DNA of 64,000 nucleotides from an uncultured Kushneria sp. (GCF_947497025.1 NZ_CANMFC010000004.1:62001-126000); one strand, 5' to 3'. Counted from the first letter of the stretch, positions 7,665-16,688 are shown. Notes: generated by a model from the sequence alone, not told the origin. A program made the numbers and translations.

Positions 7665-9397
7665 GTCGTGCCCTCGTCATCGCCCCAGCGCACATGGCAG
7701 ACCGTGACCGGCATATCGTGCTGCGCACAAAAGGCGATCCAGCGCTTCTGATTGTCCTGCAGCCGGTCGCCCGGTCCTTTCACCTCGATCATTTCATAGC
7801 GGAGCGCGCCTTCAGGCGCATTGGGGTAAAAGCGAATCAGATCCGGCATGCCGGCGCGATGGGCGCGAATATCGGTCAAAAGCCGTTCAAACCAGCAGCG
7901 CAGATGCGCCGGCGGCAGACAATGCAGTGCCAGTGCCAGCAGCTCCTCACTGAGCGCCCCCCAGTGTACAAAGGGCGACTGAATGCCCTGCTTCTCCCGG
8001 TAGCGCTGCACAATGGCCTCGCGCCAAGCGCCCTCTTCCAGCCGCGCCAGACAGCGCTTGAAGTGCTGCTCGCGCTGCGGGTAGAACTCCGGGCGCATCA
8101 GGTCGGCCGGGCCGCTCTGAAACGGGTGAAAAAACGCCCCGGGCAGCGGGGCAAAGATGGCCTCCCAGCACAGCAGGCCAAAGAGCGCGTTGATCAGCGT
8201 ATTTTCGACATAAAACACCGGCGCCTCAGGTGACGCCAGATGCTCACGAACGGCGTGCTCCACGCAGCCGCTGCGGGGCAGGGTCAGATCACACCGTCTG
8301 GCAGAGGCTTCTGCCTCACTCAAGGGCTTTTCCATGCTCAGGGCGCGATGCAGCCGCGGCTGAATACGGGCGGCCTGTTGACGCTCGGCCTCACTGATCG
8401 GCGCCTCTGACGCCGCCGTGCACAGGGCCAGCGCCTGGCCATGTTCCCCCAGTCGCTCCAGCACCCGGATATGGCGAATACGCGCCTCGCCATGGCCGCT
8501 TTGTCCATACAGCTCACCGGCCCGCATCAGGTCACCCTGACGCTCACAGTGGCGGGCGATGGCATACATGACCCGGCCACGGCGCGCCTCCAGCCAGGGG
8601 CTGTCAGCGATGCGCACCGGCAACGCCGCCAGCACCTCATCAATGTCGTAGCCGGCCTCAAAACGTTCCCGGCAGTCATGAATCTGCCAGTAGCGCTCAA
8701 TATCCTCGCGCCGTTGAAACGCCCGGGATTCGGGCGTGAAGGGCACCACTTCAAAACGATAGATCCCCTGATCTGCCAGCACGAACTCGGAAAACTGCTG
8801 GCGCAGGTTGCCGAAAAACATCAGGCGAAGACGCTCACACACGGGCATGACGGTCAGGCGAACCACCTCAGAGGTCAGGGGTTGACCTGTTATAGCGTGC
8901 CATTCCTCCAGCCTTAGTGGTTGATCAAACGCCGGCACCAGGGCCTCTTTCACCAAAGCCTCTTTCAAGAGCGCCTTGCGATCGCGGGGCCTGGCGAGAT
9001 GGTCACGGAACATACCCACCAGCTCGTCACGGGTGAAGAGATCAAACAGCTGATCCAGCGTCAGATCGGGACGCGCGTCCACCAGAGCGTGCTCGACCAG
9101 CGGGGCAAGCGCGGCCCGGGTCTCTCCGATCTCGTCGTACACGAGACGATCGATACGAAAGTGCTCGCCCTTGCGCATGACCATGCGCACCAACAGCGCC
9201 CTCGAGGGCACGGGCAGCGCCTGAAAACGGGCAATGAAGTCACGCTCATCTGCATCAAGCAGATCGTCATAGCGCTCACTGACCCAGGTCAGTACGTTGT
9301 CAAAATTGACCAGATAATAGCGCGGGTCGTTGAGCGAATCCGCAATGTTCAAAAAGGGGGCATTGCCGGATGAGGTGAAAGCAGGAGTACTGTTCAT
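7661..9397 (-). CDS. fan1: FAN1-like VRR-NUC structure-specific nuclease
   Basis: This 578-residue protein ends in a VRR-NUC nuclease domain. GMPDL (D519), EMIEVK (E538, K540) and a following Gln near 547-550 form the PD-(D/E)XK catalytic set. The N-terminal half has the helical PSRALLVRMVMRKG region typical of FAN1, and the middle is a helical TPR-like stretch. FAN1 enzymes cut 5' flaps and unhook DNA interstrand crosslinks; bacterial homologues are known in Pseudomonas. The gene overlaps the following helicase gene (ATGA), suggesting joint action. It is transcribed away from the binding-protein gene at 9530. Confidence 0.9.
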   Translation of the reverse strand: MNSTPAFTSSGNAPFLNIADSLNDPRYYLVNFDNVLTWVSERYDDLLDADERDFIARFQALPVPSRALLVRMVMRKGEHFRIDRLVYDEIGETRAALAPLVEHALVDARPDLTLDQLFDLFTRDELVGMFRDHLARPRDRKALLKEALVKEALVPAFDQPLRLEEWHAITGQPLTSEVVRLTVMPVCERLRLMFFGNLRQQFSEFVLADQGIYRFEVVPFTPESRAFQRREDIERYWQIHDCRERFEAGYDIDEVLAALPVRIADSPWLEARRGRVMYAIARHCERQGDLMRAGELYGQSGHGEARIRHIRVLERLGEHGQALALCTAASEAPISEAERQQAARIQPRLHRALSMEKPLSEAEASARRCDLTLPRSGCVEHAVREHLASPEAPVFYVENTLINALFGLLCWEAIFAPLPGAFFHPFQSGPADLMRPEFYPQREQHFKRCLARLEEGAWREAIVQRYREKQGIQSPFVHWGALSEELLALALHCLPPAHLRCWFERLLTDIRAHRAGMPDLIRFYPNAPEGALRYEMIEVKGPGDRLQDNQKRWIAFCAQHDMPVTVCHVRWGDDEGTT

Positions 9398-9529
9398 GTA
9401 TCCATGATATCAGCGTGCCCGGGCCGGTGGCGAGAGATGTGGCTCTGTACTCTTGCGCGCTGTCATGGCGGGTATACACTCGCTCATCATGTCGATAATG
9501 GCATCGGCTTCAAGGCAAGGATAACGACA

Positions 9530-10330
9530 ATGAAAAGACTGTTAAGCGCCACCTGCATGGCCACGCTGCTGATTTCGGGCGGCGCCATGGCCAAAACCCC
9601 GGACAGCGTTAAACTGGCCATCGATGTCCCCTATGAACCCTTCGTGTATCGCGCACCCAACGGGCAGCTTGAAGGGTTCGAGATCGATCTGGGCAACGAA
9701 CTCTGCAAGCGCGCCGAACTCGAGTGCAGCTGGGTCGAGCAGCCCTGGGATGGCATCATTCCGGGACTGATGGCACGCAAGTACGACGCCATTTTGTCTT
9801 CCATGGCCATCACGCCCGAGCGCGAGCGCCAGGTGCCCTTTTCGATCCCCTACTACAACACACCCAGTATCTGGATTACGGCCCGGGATCGCGATATCAG
9901 CATTGATGATCATGACAGCCTCAAGGGGTTGAGCGTGGGTGTACAGCGCGGCTCCATTCGTGACGTCTATGTGACCGAGATGTACGGTGACGTGCTCGAC
10001 ATCCGCCGCTATGGATCCTCTCAGGACGTTGAAAACGATCTTGAAACCGGCCGCCTGGATCTGGCTTTCGAGGACTATCCGCTGGCAATGGAAAGCATCG
10101 ACTTTCGCGATGATGACAGTCCATTCAAGCAGATCGGCCCTGAAATCAGCACACCCAAACGCATTTTTGGCAGCGGTGCCGCCATGGCCTTTCGAACACG
10201 GGACAAGGCACTGGCCGAGACATTCAATCAGGCCATTCGCGATGTCTACGCTGATGGCACCTTCGACAAACTGATGCAGCAGTACTTTGACTATGACCTG
10301 TCCACGCCGCCGGACAGCACTCAGCCATAA
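9530..10330 (+). CDS. Amino-acid ABC transporter substrate-binding protein (family 3)
   Basis: A periplasmic solute receptor of 266 residues with a signal peptide ending GGAMA before KTPDSVKL. The core begins VKLAIDVPYEPFVYRAPNGQ, continues with GFEIDLGNELCKRAEL and AILSSMAITPERERQVPFS, and ends with a typical TFDKLMQQYFDYD. This is the polar amino-acid binding (HisJ/ArgT/GlnH-like) fold. The start at 9530 is preceded by AAGG and a signal peptide; the open frame reaches back to 9404 but that part is not protein-like. No permease or ATPase gene is nearby, so the transporter partner is elsewhere or the protein is a sensor. Confidence 0.9.
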   Translation: MKRLLSATCMATLLISGGAMAKTPDSVKLAIDVPYEPFVYRAPNGQLEGFEIDLGNELCKRAELECSWVEQPWDGIIPGLMARKYDAILSSMAITPERERQVPFSIPYYNTPSIWITARDRDISIDDHDSLKGLSVGVQRGSIRDVYVTEMYGDVLDIRRYGSSQDVENDLETGRLDLAFEDYPLAMESIDFRDDDSPFKQIGPEISTPKRIFGSGAAMAFRTRDKALAETFNQAIRDVYADGTFDKLMQQYFDYDLSTPPDSTQP

Positions 10331-10401
10331 ATGGCATCCGTTTTATTGACCAGGCGGCGCTCGACGCCGCCTTTACGGGCACAGTGCCCTGAGGCAATTT
10401 C

Positions 10402-11520
10402 GTGGAACATCGCATTCATGAGCTGATGTCGTCCGTACCCGGCACGGTCACTCAACTCCACAGCTTTCATTACGGTCCGCAGGACAGCCAACACAGTGTC
10501 TACATTCAGGCATCACTGCATGCCGATGAGCTGCCAGGCATGCTGGTAGCCTGGAAGCTCAAGCAGCACATGGCAGAACTGGAAGCCGCCGGCCTTTTGC
10601 ACACGCGTGTGTGTATCGTGCCGGTCGCCAATCCGATCGGACTGACCCAGCAGTTGATGGATGTGCCGCTGGGGCGCTATGAGCAGGAAACGCTGAAAAA
10701 CTTTAACCGCCATTACGCGGACATGACGCCTGCCATTGCCGAGCATCTGGAAACCGTGCTGGGCAATGAGGAAGCCGGGAATACCCGCCTCATCAGGGAA
10801 CGCTTTCTGGCCGCGCTGGAAGACAAATCACCTGCCAACGCCCTGGAATCCCTGCAGCTGACCCTGCAACGCCTGGCCTGTCAGGCCGATTACGTGCTGG
10901 ATCTGCACTGTGATTTCAATGCCGTGGCGCATTTGTATACCACGCCTGCCGCCTGGCCGACGTTCGAGCCTCTGGCGCGCTATTTTGGCGCCCGTGCCAG
11001 CATGCTGGCCACCGATTCCGGCGGCCAGTCCTTTGATGAGTGCTTTACGCTGGTCTGGGAGCAGCTGCGCGAACGTTTTGGCAAGCGCTTTCCGATCGGC
11101 TACGGCACGCAGTCCATCACCCTGGAGCTTCGCGGCCAGGACGATGTTGATCATGATCTGGCCGATCACGACAGTCGCGCCATCGTTGACTGGATGATGC
11201 AGCTCGGACTTGTTCAGGGTGAGGCACCGCCACTGCCATCACTGCCCTTCCCGGCCACACCGCTGTCGGCCATGGAGTTTCTCACGGCGCCCGAAGGCGG
11301 GCTGCTGGTCTTTCACGCGAATCCCGGTGAGTCGGTGGTCAGCGGTCAGCTGGTGGCCGAGGTGATTGACCCGATCAGCGACGTGGTCCATGAGGTCCGT
11401 GCATCGCAGGACGGCATGATCTATGCCAGAAGTCAGCGGCGCATGGCCACCGCCGGCATGATCGTGGCGGATCTTGCCGGCCATGAAAGCCGTCGCAGCG
11501 GCTATCTACTGGCACCCTGA
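10402..11520 (+). CDS. Succinylglutamate desuccinylase/aspartoacylase family zinc hydrolase
   Basis: A 372-residue member of the AstE/AspA branch of M14-like zinc enzymes, which cleave N-acyl amino acids. Zinc ligands are recognisable as HADE (H40, E43) and DLHCDF (H169). The C-terminal part from about residue 295 looks like a small beta barrel (GGLLVFHANPGESVVSGQ), common in this subgroup. It starts with GTG, supported by GAGG 7 bases upstream. It follows the amino-acid binding protein by about 70 bp on the same strand, so the two may be co-expressed and act on the same acylated amino acid. That link is inference. Confidence 0.87.
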   Translation: MEHRIHELMSSVPGTVTQLHSFHYGPQDSQHSVYIQASLHADELPGMLVAWKLKQHMAELEAAGLLHTRVCIVPVANPIGLTQQLMDVPLGRYEQETLKNFNRHYADMTPAIAEHLETVLGNEEAGNTRLIRERFLAALEDKSPANALESLQLTLQRLACQADYVLDLHCDFNAVAHLYTTPAAWPTFEPLARYFGARASMLATDSGGQSFDECFTLVWEQLRERFGKRFPIGYGTQSITLELRGQDDVDHDLADHDSRAIVDWMMQLGLVQGEAPPLPSLPFPATPLSAMEFLTAPEGGLLVFHANPGESVVSGQLVAEVIDPISDVVHEVRASQDGMIYARSQRRMATAGMIVADLAGHESRRSGYLLAP

Positions 11521-11685
11521 GCGTCGGACATCACTTCGTGACGCCTCACATACATTTGGCCCTGTCGTATTTTCTTCACGTGACAATTTTGTTATGCCGA
11601 AATGCAGATAATCCTGGCGAAACGATCAACATGAGATAACTTTAAGGAAGTACAGAATTTATCTACCCATCGGAGTCAGGACACC

Positions 11686-11937
11686 ATGTTCAAGAATCAG
11701 ATCGAAGGCGAAACCAAAAATGCAGTAGGCAAGGCGCAGGAAGCCTATGGTGACTTTACCGATGACAATGAGCACCGCACCGAAGGCCGACTGCGCAGCG
11801 CGGCCGGTCAGGTACAGTCCCAGTATGGTGAAGTCGTCGACAATGCACGCGAATTTACGGTCAAGCAGCCGGTAGGCGCGCTGGCCATCGCCGCGACCGT
11901 CGGTTTTGTACTGGGTGCGCTGATCACACGTCGCTGA
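11686..11937 (+). CDS. CsbD-like stress protein with C-terminal membrane tail
   Basis: An 83-residue protein in two parts. Residues 1-50 resemble CsbD/YjbJ (MFKNQIEGETKNAVGKAQE, then EGRLRSAAGQVQ). The tail from about residue 60 is a glycine-rich hydrophobic helix ending in two arginines (PVGALAIAATVGFVLGALIT then RR). That ending is the hallmark of the ElaB/YqjD (DUF883) tail-anchored proteins, some of which tether stationary-phase ribosomes. AGGA precedes the ATG, and a clear terminator follows, so it is a single-gene unit. The function is unknown; general stress response is the usual association of both families. Confidence 0.85.
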   Translation: MFKNQIEGETKNAVGKAQEAYGDFTDDNEHRTEGRLRSAAGQVQSQYGEVVDNAREFTVKQPVGALAIAATVGFVLGALITRR

Positions 11938-11962
11938 TCACTGCTCAAGTGCAACCATCATC

Positions 11963-11994
11963 AAAAAACCGGCCCCCAGGGAGCCGGTTTTTTT
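11963..11994 (+). terminator. Rho-independent terminator after the CsbD-like gene
   Basis: Arms AACCGGC and GCCGGTT enclose a 9-base loop and are flanked by six A and a run of seven T, about 25 bases after the stop codon. Confidence 0.88.
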
Positions 11995-12095
11995 ATATTC
12001 ATGCATCAGTAACGTTGCGACGACCGCTTGCGCCTGGAAGTGTCACGGCGTGTTTCAAGCAGGCACGAATGACGTAACAAAAATGAGCCTGAGCA

Positions 12096-12124
12096 ATAAA
12101 AAACCGCCCGGGGAAGTGGGCGGT
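12096..12124 (-). terminator. Probable terminator downstream of hda
   Basis: Arms ACCGCCC and GGGCGGT; on the minus strand the stem is followed by TTTTTTATT. It lies about 85 bases after the hda stop with no gene in between. Confidence 0.75.
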
Positions 12125-12208
12125 GAACAGGAAACCAGAAGTGATGATTTCAAGTATAGATCGTCCTGCCGGGACTGCCAGGTTTCCTGCCACATCAAGC
12201 GTGATTAT

Positions 12209-12910
12209 TTACCAGCCGAGCGCCTGCTTGACGAAAGGAATGGTCAAGCGGCGCTGCGCCGAAAGCGATGCGCTATCCAGGCGGGTCAAAAGCACCAGCA
12301 TGTCTCCCAGCCGGCGCGGGCCGCGATGCAGCAGATAACGAGCGACTTCATCGGGAAGCTGCATGCCGCGCTGATGCGCTCGTAGCCGCAGCACCTCCAG
12401 TCGATCCTGATCGCTCAGCGGCTGCAGATGGAAGGTCATCCCCCACCCCAGCCTTGATGCCAGATCCGGCAGAGTAACGGGCAGCGCCCGGGGCGATGCC
12501 TGAGCGGCAATAATCAGTCGGCAGTTGGCATCCCTTAAGCGATTAAAACAGTGAAAAAGCGCCTCTTCCCAGCGCTTGCGACCAATCACACGCTCAAGAT
12601 CATCAATGGCGATCAGATCCAGCGCCTCAAGATCTTCCAGCATGTGCGGCGGAAAGTGACCCAGATCATTGAGCGGCAGATACAGCGCTCTGGCGCCTCG
12701 ATCGCTGGCTTCAAGGCACGCAGCCTGAAGTAGATGGGTACGTCCGCTGCCGGAAGCTCCCCATAGATAAATAAACTGCTCGCCGCTGTCGTCAAGCTGA
12801 TGACGCAGATGGGTGACAAGGCCTGCATTGGCACCCGGCCAGAAACCGGCGAACGTGACGTCATCACGCGCACCAACACCTAGCGGAAGCTGTAGGGTAT
12901 CCGGACTCAT
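12209..12910 (-). CDS. hda: DnaA regulatory inactivator Hda
   Basis: A DnaA-like AAA+ protein that, bound to the DNA-loaded sliding clamp, promotes ATP hydrolysis by DnaA after initiation. Near the N-terminus, QLPLGV is the clamp-binding motif. The Walker A region is degenerate (GASGSGRTHL, with Arg where Lys is usual), followed by LIAIDDLERV as Walker B. The open frame extends to a GTG at 12949. I prefer the ATG at 12910 (MSPDTLQLPL), which gives 233 residues and places the clamp motif at the extreme N-terminus as in relatives. It is divergent from purM, a neighbourhood shared with Pseudomonas and E. coli. Confidence 0.9.
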   Translation of the reverse strand: MSPDTLQLPLGVGARDDVTFAGFWPGANAGLVTHLRHQLDDSGEQFIYLWGASGSGRTHLLQAACLEASDRGARALYLPLNDLGHFPPHMLEDLEALDLIAIDDLERVIGRKRWEEALFHCFNRLRDANCRLIIAAQASPRALPVTLPDLASRLGWGMTFHLQPLSDQDRLEVLRLRAHQRGMQLPDEVARYLLHRGPRRLGDMLVLLTRLDSASLSAQRRLTIPFVKQALGW

Positions 12911-13034
12911 TACGGCGTCCATGCTCAAAACAAGGGGAACAGCAGTCACATTATCATGAACGCGATGATTCGGGGCAGCCTATGCACACGCCCCATCCCT
13001 GGCCTGCAGTTGCGATGCGATCGATCATGGCCGA

Positions 13035-13043
13035 TGGTACAAT
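13035..13043 (+). promoter_or_regulatory. Putative extended -10 promoter of purMN
   Basis: TGGTACAAT fits an extended -10 element (TGn followed by TACAAT), about 70 bases before the purM start. The -35 region is weak. No clear PurR-type palindrome was seen. Confidence 0.4.
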
Positions 13044-13114
13044 GCCGTCCTTCTTGATTATCGCTCTGGCCCCGGCCGGAACCCCGTCTCATTTTTCAGT
13101 GACAGGACCCCAAC

Positions 13115-14182
13115 ATGACCGAGCCTTCGTCTCGTGACTCCCTCTCCTACAAGGATGCCGGTGTTGATATCGACGCCGGTAATGCGCTGGTCGAACGCAT
13201 CAAGCATGTCGCCAAAAGTACAACACGACCGGAAGTGATGGGTGGGCTTGGCGGTTTTGGCGCGCTGTGTCAGCTTCCCAGCGGCTATCGCGAACCGGTG
13301 CTGGTGTCAGGGACCGACGGTGTCGGCACCAAGCTCAGGCTGGCCATGGATCTGGGACGTCACGACACCATCGGCATCGATCTGGTCGCCATGTGCGTCA
13401 ACGACCTGGTGGTCGCCGGCGCCGAACCGCTGTTCTTTCTCGACTACTACGCCACCGGCAAACTGAATGTCGAGATGGCCGCTGACGTGGTCACGGGCAT
13501 TGGTGAAGGGTGTCGCCAGGCAGGGTGTGCCCTAGTCGGCGGTGAAACGGCCGAGATGCCGGGGATGTATGACGGCTCCGATTACGATCTGGCCGGGTTT
13601 TGTGTTGGCATTGTTGAAAAATCGGAAATTCTCGATGGCTCGAAGGTGGGCGAAGGTGACGTGGTACTGGGCCTGGCCTCCAGCGGCCCCCACTCCAATG
13701 GCTATTCGTTGATTCGTCGGGTGCTCGAACGCAGCGGTGCAGCGCCCGATACCCGACTCGACGATGGCCTGACCCTGAGCGAGGCCCTGATGGCGCCGAC
13801 CCGCATCTACGTCAAATCGCTGCTGGCCATGCTGCATGACAGCGATATCACCGTACATGCACTTTCTCATATTACCGGTGGCGGTCTGCTCGAGAATATC
13901 CCGCGCGTGCTGCCGGAGCACACCAGCGTTCATATCGATGCGCAGGCCTGGCCACGCCCGGCCGTCTTTGACTGGCTGCAGCGCGAAGGCAACATCGACG
14001 AGACCGAGATGCATCGCGTCCTCAACTGCGGCATCGGCATGGTGGTGGTCGTTCCGGCCAACCAGGCCGGGCAGGCCGAGACCTTTCTGGAAAGCACGGG
14101 AGAAACCGTGTACCGGTTGGGGCATGTCAGCCGCTCGGACGAGACACAACCAAACGTTGTGCTTGAAAACGCCCGTCAGTAA
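13115..14182 (+). CDS. purM: Phosphoribosylformylglycinamidine cyclo-ligase (AIR synthetase)
   Basis: Fifth step of purine synthesis: ATP-dependent ring closure of FGAM to aminoimidazole ribotide. The 355 residues match the family length. They show the N-terminal [20 protein letters not shown], the ATP-site segment [20 protein letters not shown], and [12 protein letters not shown] and [17 protein letters not shown]. It is followed after 16 bases by purN, so the two form an operon. Confidence 0.97.
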   Translation: MTEPSSRDSLSYKDAGVDIDAGNALVERIKHVAKSTTRPEVMGGLGGFGALCQLPSGYREPVLVSGTDGVGTKLRLAMDLGRHDTIGIDLVAMCVNDLVVAGAEPLFFLDYYATGKLNVEMAADVVTGIGEGCRQAGCALVGGETAEMPGMYDGSDYDLAGFCVGIVEKSEILDGSKVGEGDVVLGLASSGPHSNGYSLIRRVLERSGAAPDTRLDDGLTLSEALMAPTRIYVKSLLAMLHDSDITVHALSHITGGGLLENIPRVLPEHTSVHIDAQAWPRPAVFDWLQREGNIDETEMHRVLNCGIGMVVVVPANQAGQAETFLESTGETVYRLGHVSRSDETQPNVVLENARQ

Positions 14183-14198
14183 TCAGACAGGAAATATA

Positions 14199-14915
14199 AT
14201 GTCCGACAGCGAAACCTCCGAGCAGGACTTTAAGCCCGAACAGCCCGATCGCCAGCGGCTGGTTGTTCTGATCTCGGGTAGCGGCAGCAATCTACAGGCG
14301 TTGATTGACGCCGAGGCGCATGACGAGCTGGGTGGCGAAATTGCGGCCGTCATCTCCAATCGCGGCGATGCCTACGGGCTGGTACGGGCACGCGAAGCCG
14401 GGATTCCGGCCGTGGTGCTGCCTCATCACGAGTACGACTCACGCGAGGCCTTCGATGCCGCACTGGTCAAGGTCATCGATCGACACGCACCGGATCTGAT
14501 CGTGCTGGCCGGTTTCATGCGCATCCTGACACCGGCGTTTGTACGTCGATACCATGGCCGCATGCTCAATATCCACCCCTCCCTGCTGCCGGACTATCGC
14601 GGCCTGAATACGCACGCACGCGCGCTGGCAGACAGGGTGTCTGAACACGGGGCCAGCGTTCATTTTGTAAGCGATGAGCTCGACGGCGGCCCTGTCGTGG
14701 TCCAGGCCGCGGTCAGCGTGACCCCCGACGATGATGAAGCCACCCTGGCAGAGCGGGTGCTCACCCGTGAACACGTGATCTATCCGATGACGGTACGCTG
14801 GTTCATGCAGGGTCGTCTCAAGCTGACACCGGACGGCCCGCGCCTGGACAACCATCCGCTGCCGGCCAGCGGGCTTCGGCTGTCACCCGACGATGTGACC
14901 GAAGAAGATCTCTGA
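14199..14915 (+). CDS. purN: Phosphoribosylglycinamide formyltransferase
   Basis: Transfers formyl from 10-formyltetrahydrofolate to GAR in purine synthesis. Catalytic residues are visible as N and H in MLNIHPSLLPDYRG and D in DELDGGPVVVQA; the N-terminal LISGSGSNLQAL binds the phosphate. The true start is the ATG at 14199, with AGGAAA just upstream. The frame is open further back inside purM but that part is not homologous. A 20-residue acidic N-terminal extension precedes the core, making it 238 residues against about 212 in E. coli. Confidence 0.96.
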   Translation: MSDSETSEQDFKPEQPDRQRLVVLISGSGSNLQALIDAEAHDELGGEIAAVISNRGDAYGLVRAREAGIPAVVLPHHEYDSREAFDAALVKVIDRHAPDLIVLAGFMRILTPAFVRRYHGRMLNIHPSLLPDYRGLNTHARALADRVSEHGASVHFVSDELDGGPVVVQAAVSVTPDDDEATLAERVLTREHVIYPMTVRWFMQGRLKLTPDGPRLDNHPLPASGLRLSPDDVTEEDL

Positions 14916-15215
14916 AACCTCAGAACTTTTTGTCCAATAATCGTCATTGCCGGCTCTGGCGATGGCGATTTTCTACCCGGCCTGCCTCAATATCGTGTTA
15001 CTTCCCATCAGCGCTGAAAGACCAGCGGCCATCCAAAGGCAGCGCCATTCAGACCAGCATCTGAACGATATCCACATGCTTTGTGGCTTCTCTCTTCAAC
15101 TCCCGATCCTCTCCCATGTTAACCATTTTCGGCTTGTCGCTTCGATCCAATCTGCCAGGCTTATGACCTGACCACTCAACTGATGGTCTTGTTCGGAAAA
15201 CAGGGAAGCTTTCAC
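14916..15215. other. Intergenic interval, no gene recognised
   Basis: A 300-bp gap between purN and the aldo/keto reductase. A 74-codon frame at 14947-15171 lacks a ribosome site and looks non-coding. I see no strong terminator for purN here. The promoter of the reductase gene must lie in the 3' part, and a ribosome site AGGGAAG is present at its end. Confidence 0.5.
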
Positions 15216-16295
15216 ATGAAATATCGTCCGCTTGGCAACTCCGGCCTGCTGGTCTCTGAAATTGTTCTTGGGACCGTTCCCTTTGGCGGCGGCGGTGGCT
15301 TTGAAAAGGCCGCTAGTGTCGATGTTGATGGCGCACGATGCCAGTTTGATATGGCGCTGGATGCCGGCGTCAATTTAATCGACACCGCCGATCTCTACTC
15401 CATGGGGGAAGCCGAAGAGCTGGTCGGCCGCGCCCTTGGCGACAAGCGTCATGACGTCATTCTGGCCTCCAAGGCGAGAAGCCCGATGGGCGACAACCCG
15501 AATCACAGCGGGTTCTCGCGCTACCACCTGATCAATGCCTGCGAGGCAAGTCTCAAGCGGCTGGGCACGGATCACATCGATCTGTATCAGATGCACAACT
15601 GGGATGGCGTGACCCCGGTTGAAGAGATGCTGTACGCACTCGATCATCTGATACAAAGCGGCAAGATTCGCTATTACGGTACCTCCAACTTTACCGGCTG
15701 GCAGATGATGAAAACCATCGGCAAGGCCGAGCTGCACAACCTGATGCCGCCGATCAGCCAACAGATCTATTACACGCCCGAATCACGCGAGGCGGAATAT
15801 GAACTGATGCCGCTGGCGATCGATCAGAATGTCGGCACGCTGGTGTGGGGGCCACTGGGCGAAGGTGTCTTCAATGGCAAGCTGCGTCGTGGTCAAAAGG
15901 CGCCGGAAGGTACGCGTCAGGGCAACGGCTGGCCCGAGCCCTATATCCATGACATGGAGCGTGCCTATGATATTATCGAGCTTCTGGCCGAAATCGGCGA
16001 AAAACACAACGCTTCAATCCCCCGTACCTGCCTTGCCTGGCTCAAGGACCGTCCGGGCGTGACGTCACTGATCATCGGTGCCCGCAATGAAGAGCATCTC
16101 AAGGATGATCTGGCAGCGGCCGAGATGACACTCGATCAGGACGACATCGATCGCATTGAAGCGGCCACGCGGCCGGCCCCCCAGTACCCGTACTGGCATC
16201 GCGTGGTGGCCGGCATGGATCGCATCGACAAGGCAGAGAAGCCCTTTATCGACAACTATCGCAAGACCATCGACCACCGCAGCGATCAGCGCTGA
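15216..16295 (+). CDS. Aldo/keto reductase
   Basis: An NADPH-dependent carbonyl reductase of the AKR fold, 359 residues, cytoplasmic. The catalytic tetrad is visible: D and Y in IDTADLYSMGEAEELVG, K in ILASKARSP and H in LYQMHNWD. The C-terminal GVTSLIIGARNEEHLKDDL is the cofactor phosphate-binding stretch. The start at 15216 (MKYRPLGNSGLLVSEI) has AGGGAAG upstream and matches the family. The substrate is unknown. It is a single-gene unit closed by a strong terminator. Confidence 0.93.
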   Translation: MKYRPLGNSGLLVSEIVLGTVPFGGGGGFEKAASVDVDGARCQFDMALDAGVNLIDTADLYSMGEAEELVGRALGDKRHDVILASKARSPMGDNPNHSGFSRYHLINACEASLKRLGTDHIDLYQMHNWDGVTPVEEMLYALDHLIQSGKIRYYGTSNFTGWQMMKTIGKAELHNLMPPISQQIYYTPESREAEYELMPLAIDQNVGTLVWGPLGEGVFNGKLRRGQKAPEGTRQGNGWPEPYIHDMERAYDIIELLAEIGEKHNASIPRTCLAWLKDRPGVTSLIIGARNEEHLKDDLAAAEMTLDQDDIDRIEAATRPAPQYPYWHRVVAGMDRIDKAEKPFIDNYRKTIDHRSDQR

Positions 16296-16354
16296 GGGTC
16301 CAGGCAGATCGTGCTGACCATCCCTGATATGTAAAACAGGATGGATAAAGGCAG

Positions 16355-16386
16355 AAAGGCCCATCTCCTGAATGGGCCTTTTTTTC
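16355..16386 (+). terminator. Rho-independent terminator after the aldo/keto reductase
   Basis: Arms AAAGGCCCAT and ATGGGCCTTT around a 7-base loop, followed by T residues, about 60 bases after the stop codon. Confidence 0.9.
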
Positions 16387-16417
16387 ATGCTTCTGAAAGC
16401 ATGTGATATTGCCATAG

Positions 16418-16452
16418 AAAAAGGCCCCCAATGAGGCATTGGGGGCCTTTTT
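16418..16452 (-). terminator. Bidirectional terminator after rpmJ
   Basis: A 16-bp perfect stem (AAAAAGGCCCCCAATG with its complement) around an AGG loop, ending in five T on either strand. It lies about 40 bases after the rpmJ stop and can also stop plus-strand read-through. Confidence 0.92.
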
Positions 16453-16490
16453 GCGTCGATACCCGAGGGCATTCGATCATGCCAGAGGCA

Positions 16491-16634
16491 TTAACGCTTG
16501 GGCTTCGGACGGCCCTGAACGGCCTTGAAACGCGGGTTGGTCTTGCAGATAACGTAAACGCGACCGCGGCGCTTAACGACCTGACAATCCTTGTGGCGAG
16601 TCTTGGCTGACTTGAGTGAGCTGACGACCTGCAT
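16491..16634 (-). CDS. rpmJ: Ribosomal protein bL36, zinc-free (YkgO-like) type
   Basis: A 47-residue basic protein starting [20 protein letters not shown] and ending [13 protein letters not shown], a component of the large ribosomal subunit. It has single cysteines at 17 and 30 but lacks the CxxC...C...H zinc ribbon of the common bL36. It therefore belongs to the C-minus form, like E. coli YkgO, which is 46 residues. GGAGG lies 5 bases before the ATG. In enterobacteria the C-minus copy is repressed by Zur; I saw no Zur-like palindrome upstream. A 13-bp hairpin precedes it by 55 bases. Confidence 0.95.
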   Translation of the reverse strand: MQVVSSLKSAKTRHKDCQVVKRRGRVYVICKTNPRFKAVQGRPKPKR

Positions 16635-16688
16635 GCTACCTCCGTCTCCCTGAATGATCAGGGGCGATTGAATCCGTGATTTTTAACG

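Noticed and set aside
12209-12949. Hda start at 12949
   Set aside because: That start is a GTG and adds 13 residues before the clamp-binding motif; the ATG at 12910 fits the family better, although 12922 cannot be excluded.
14947-15171. 74-codon open frame between purN and the aldo/keto reductase
   Set aside because: No ribosome site, unconvincing composition and no recognisable family.
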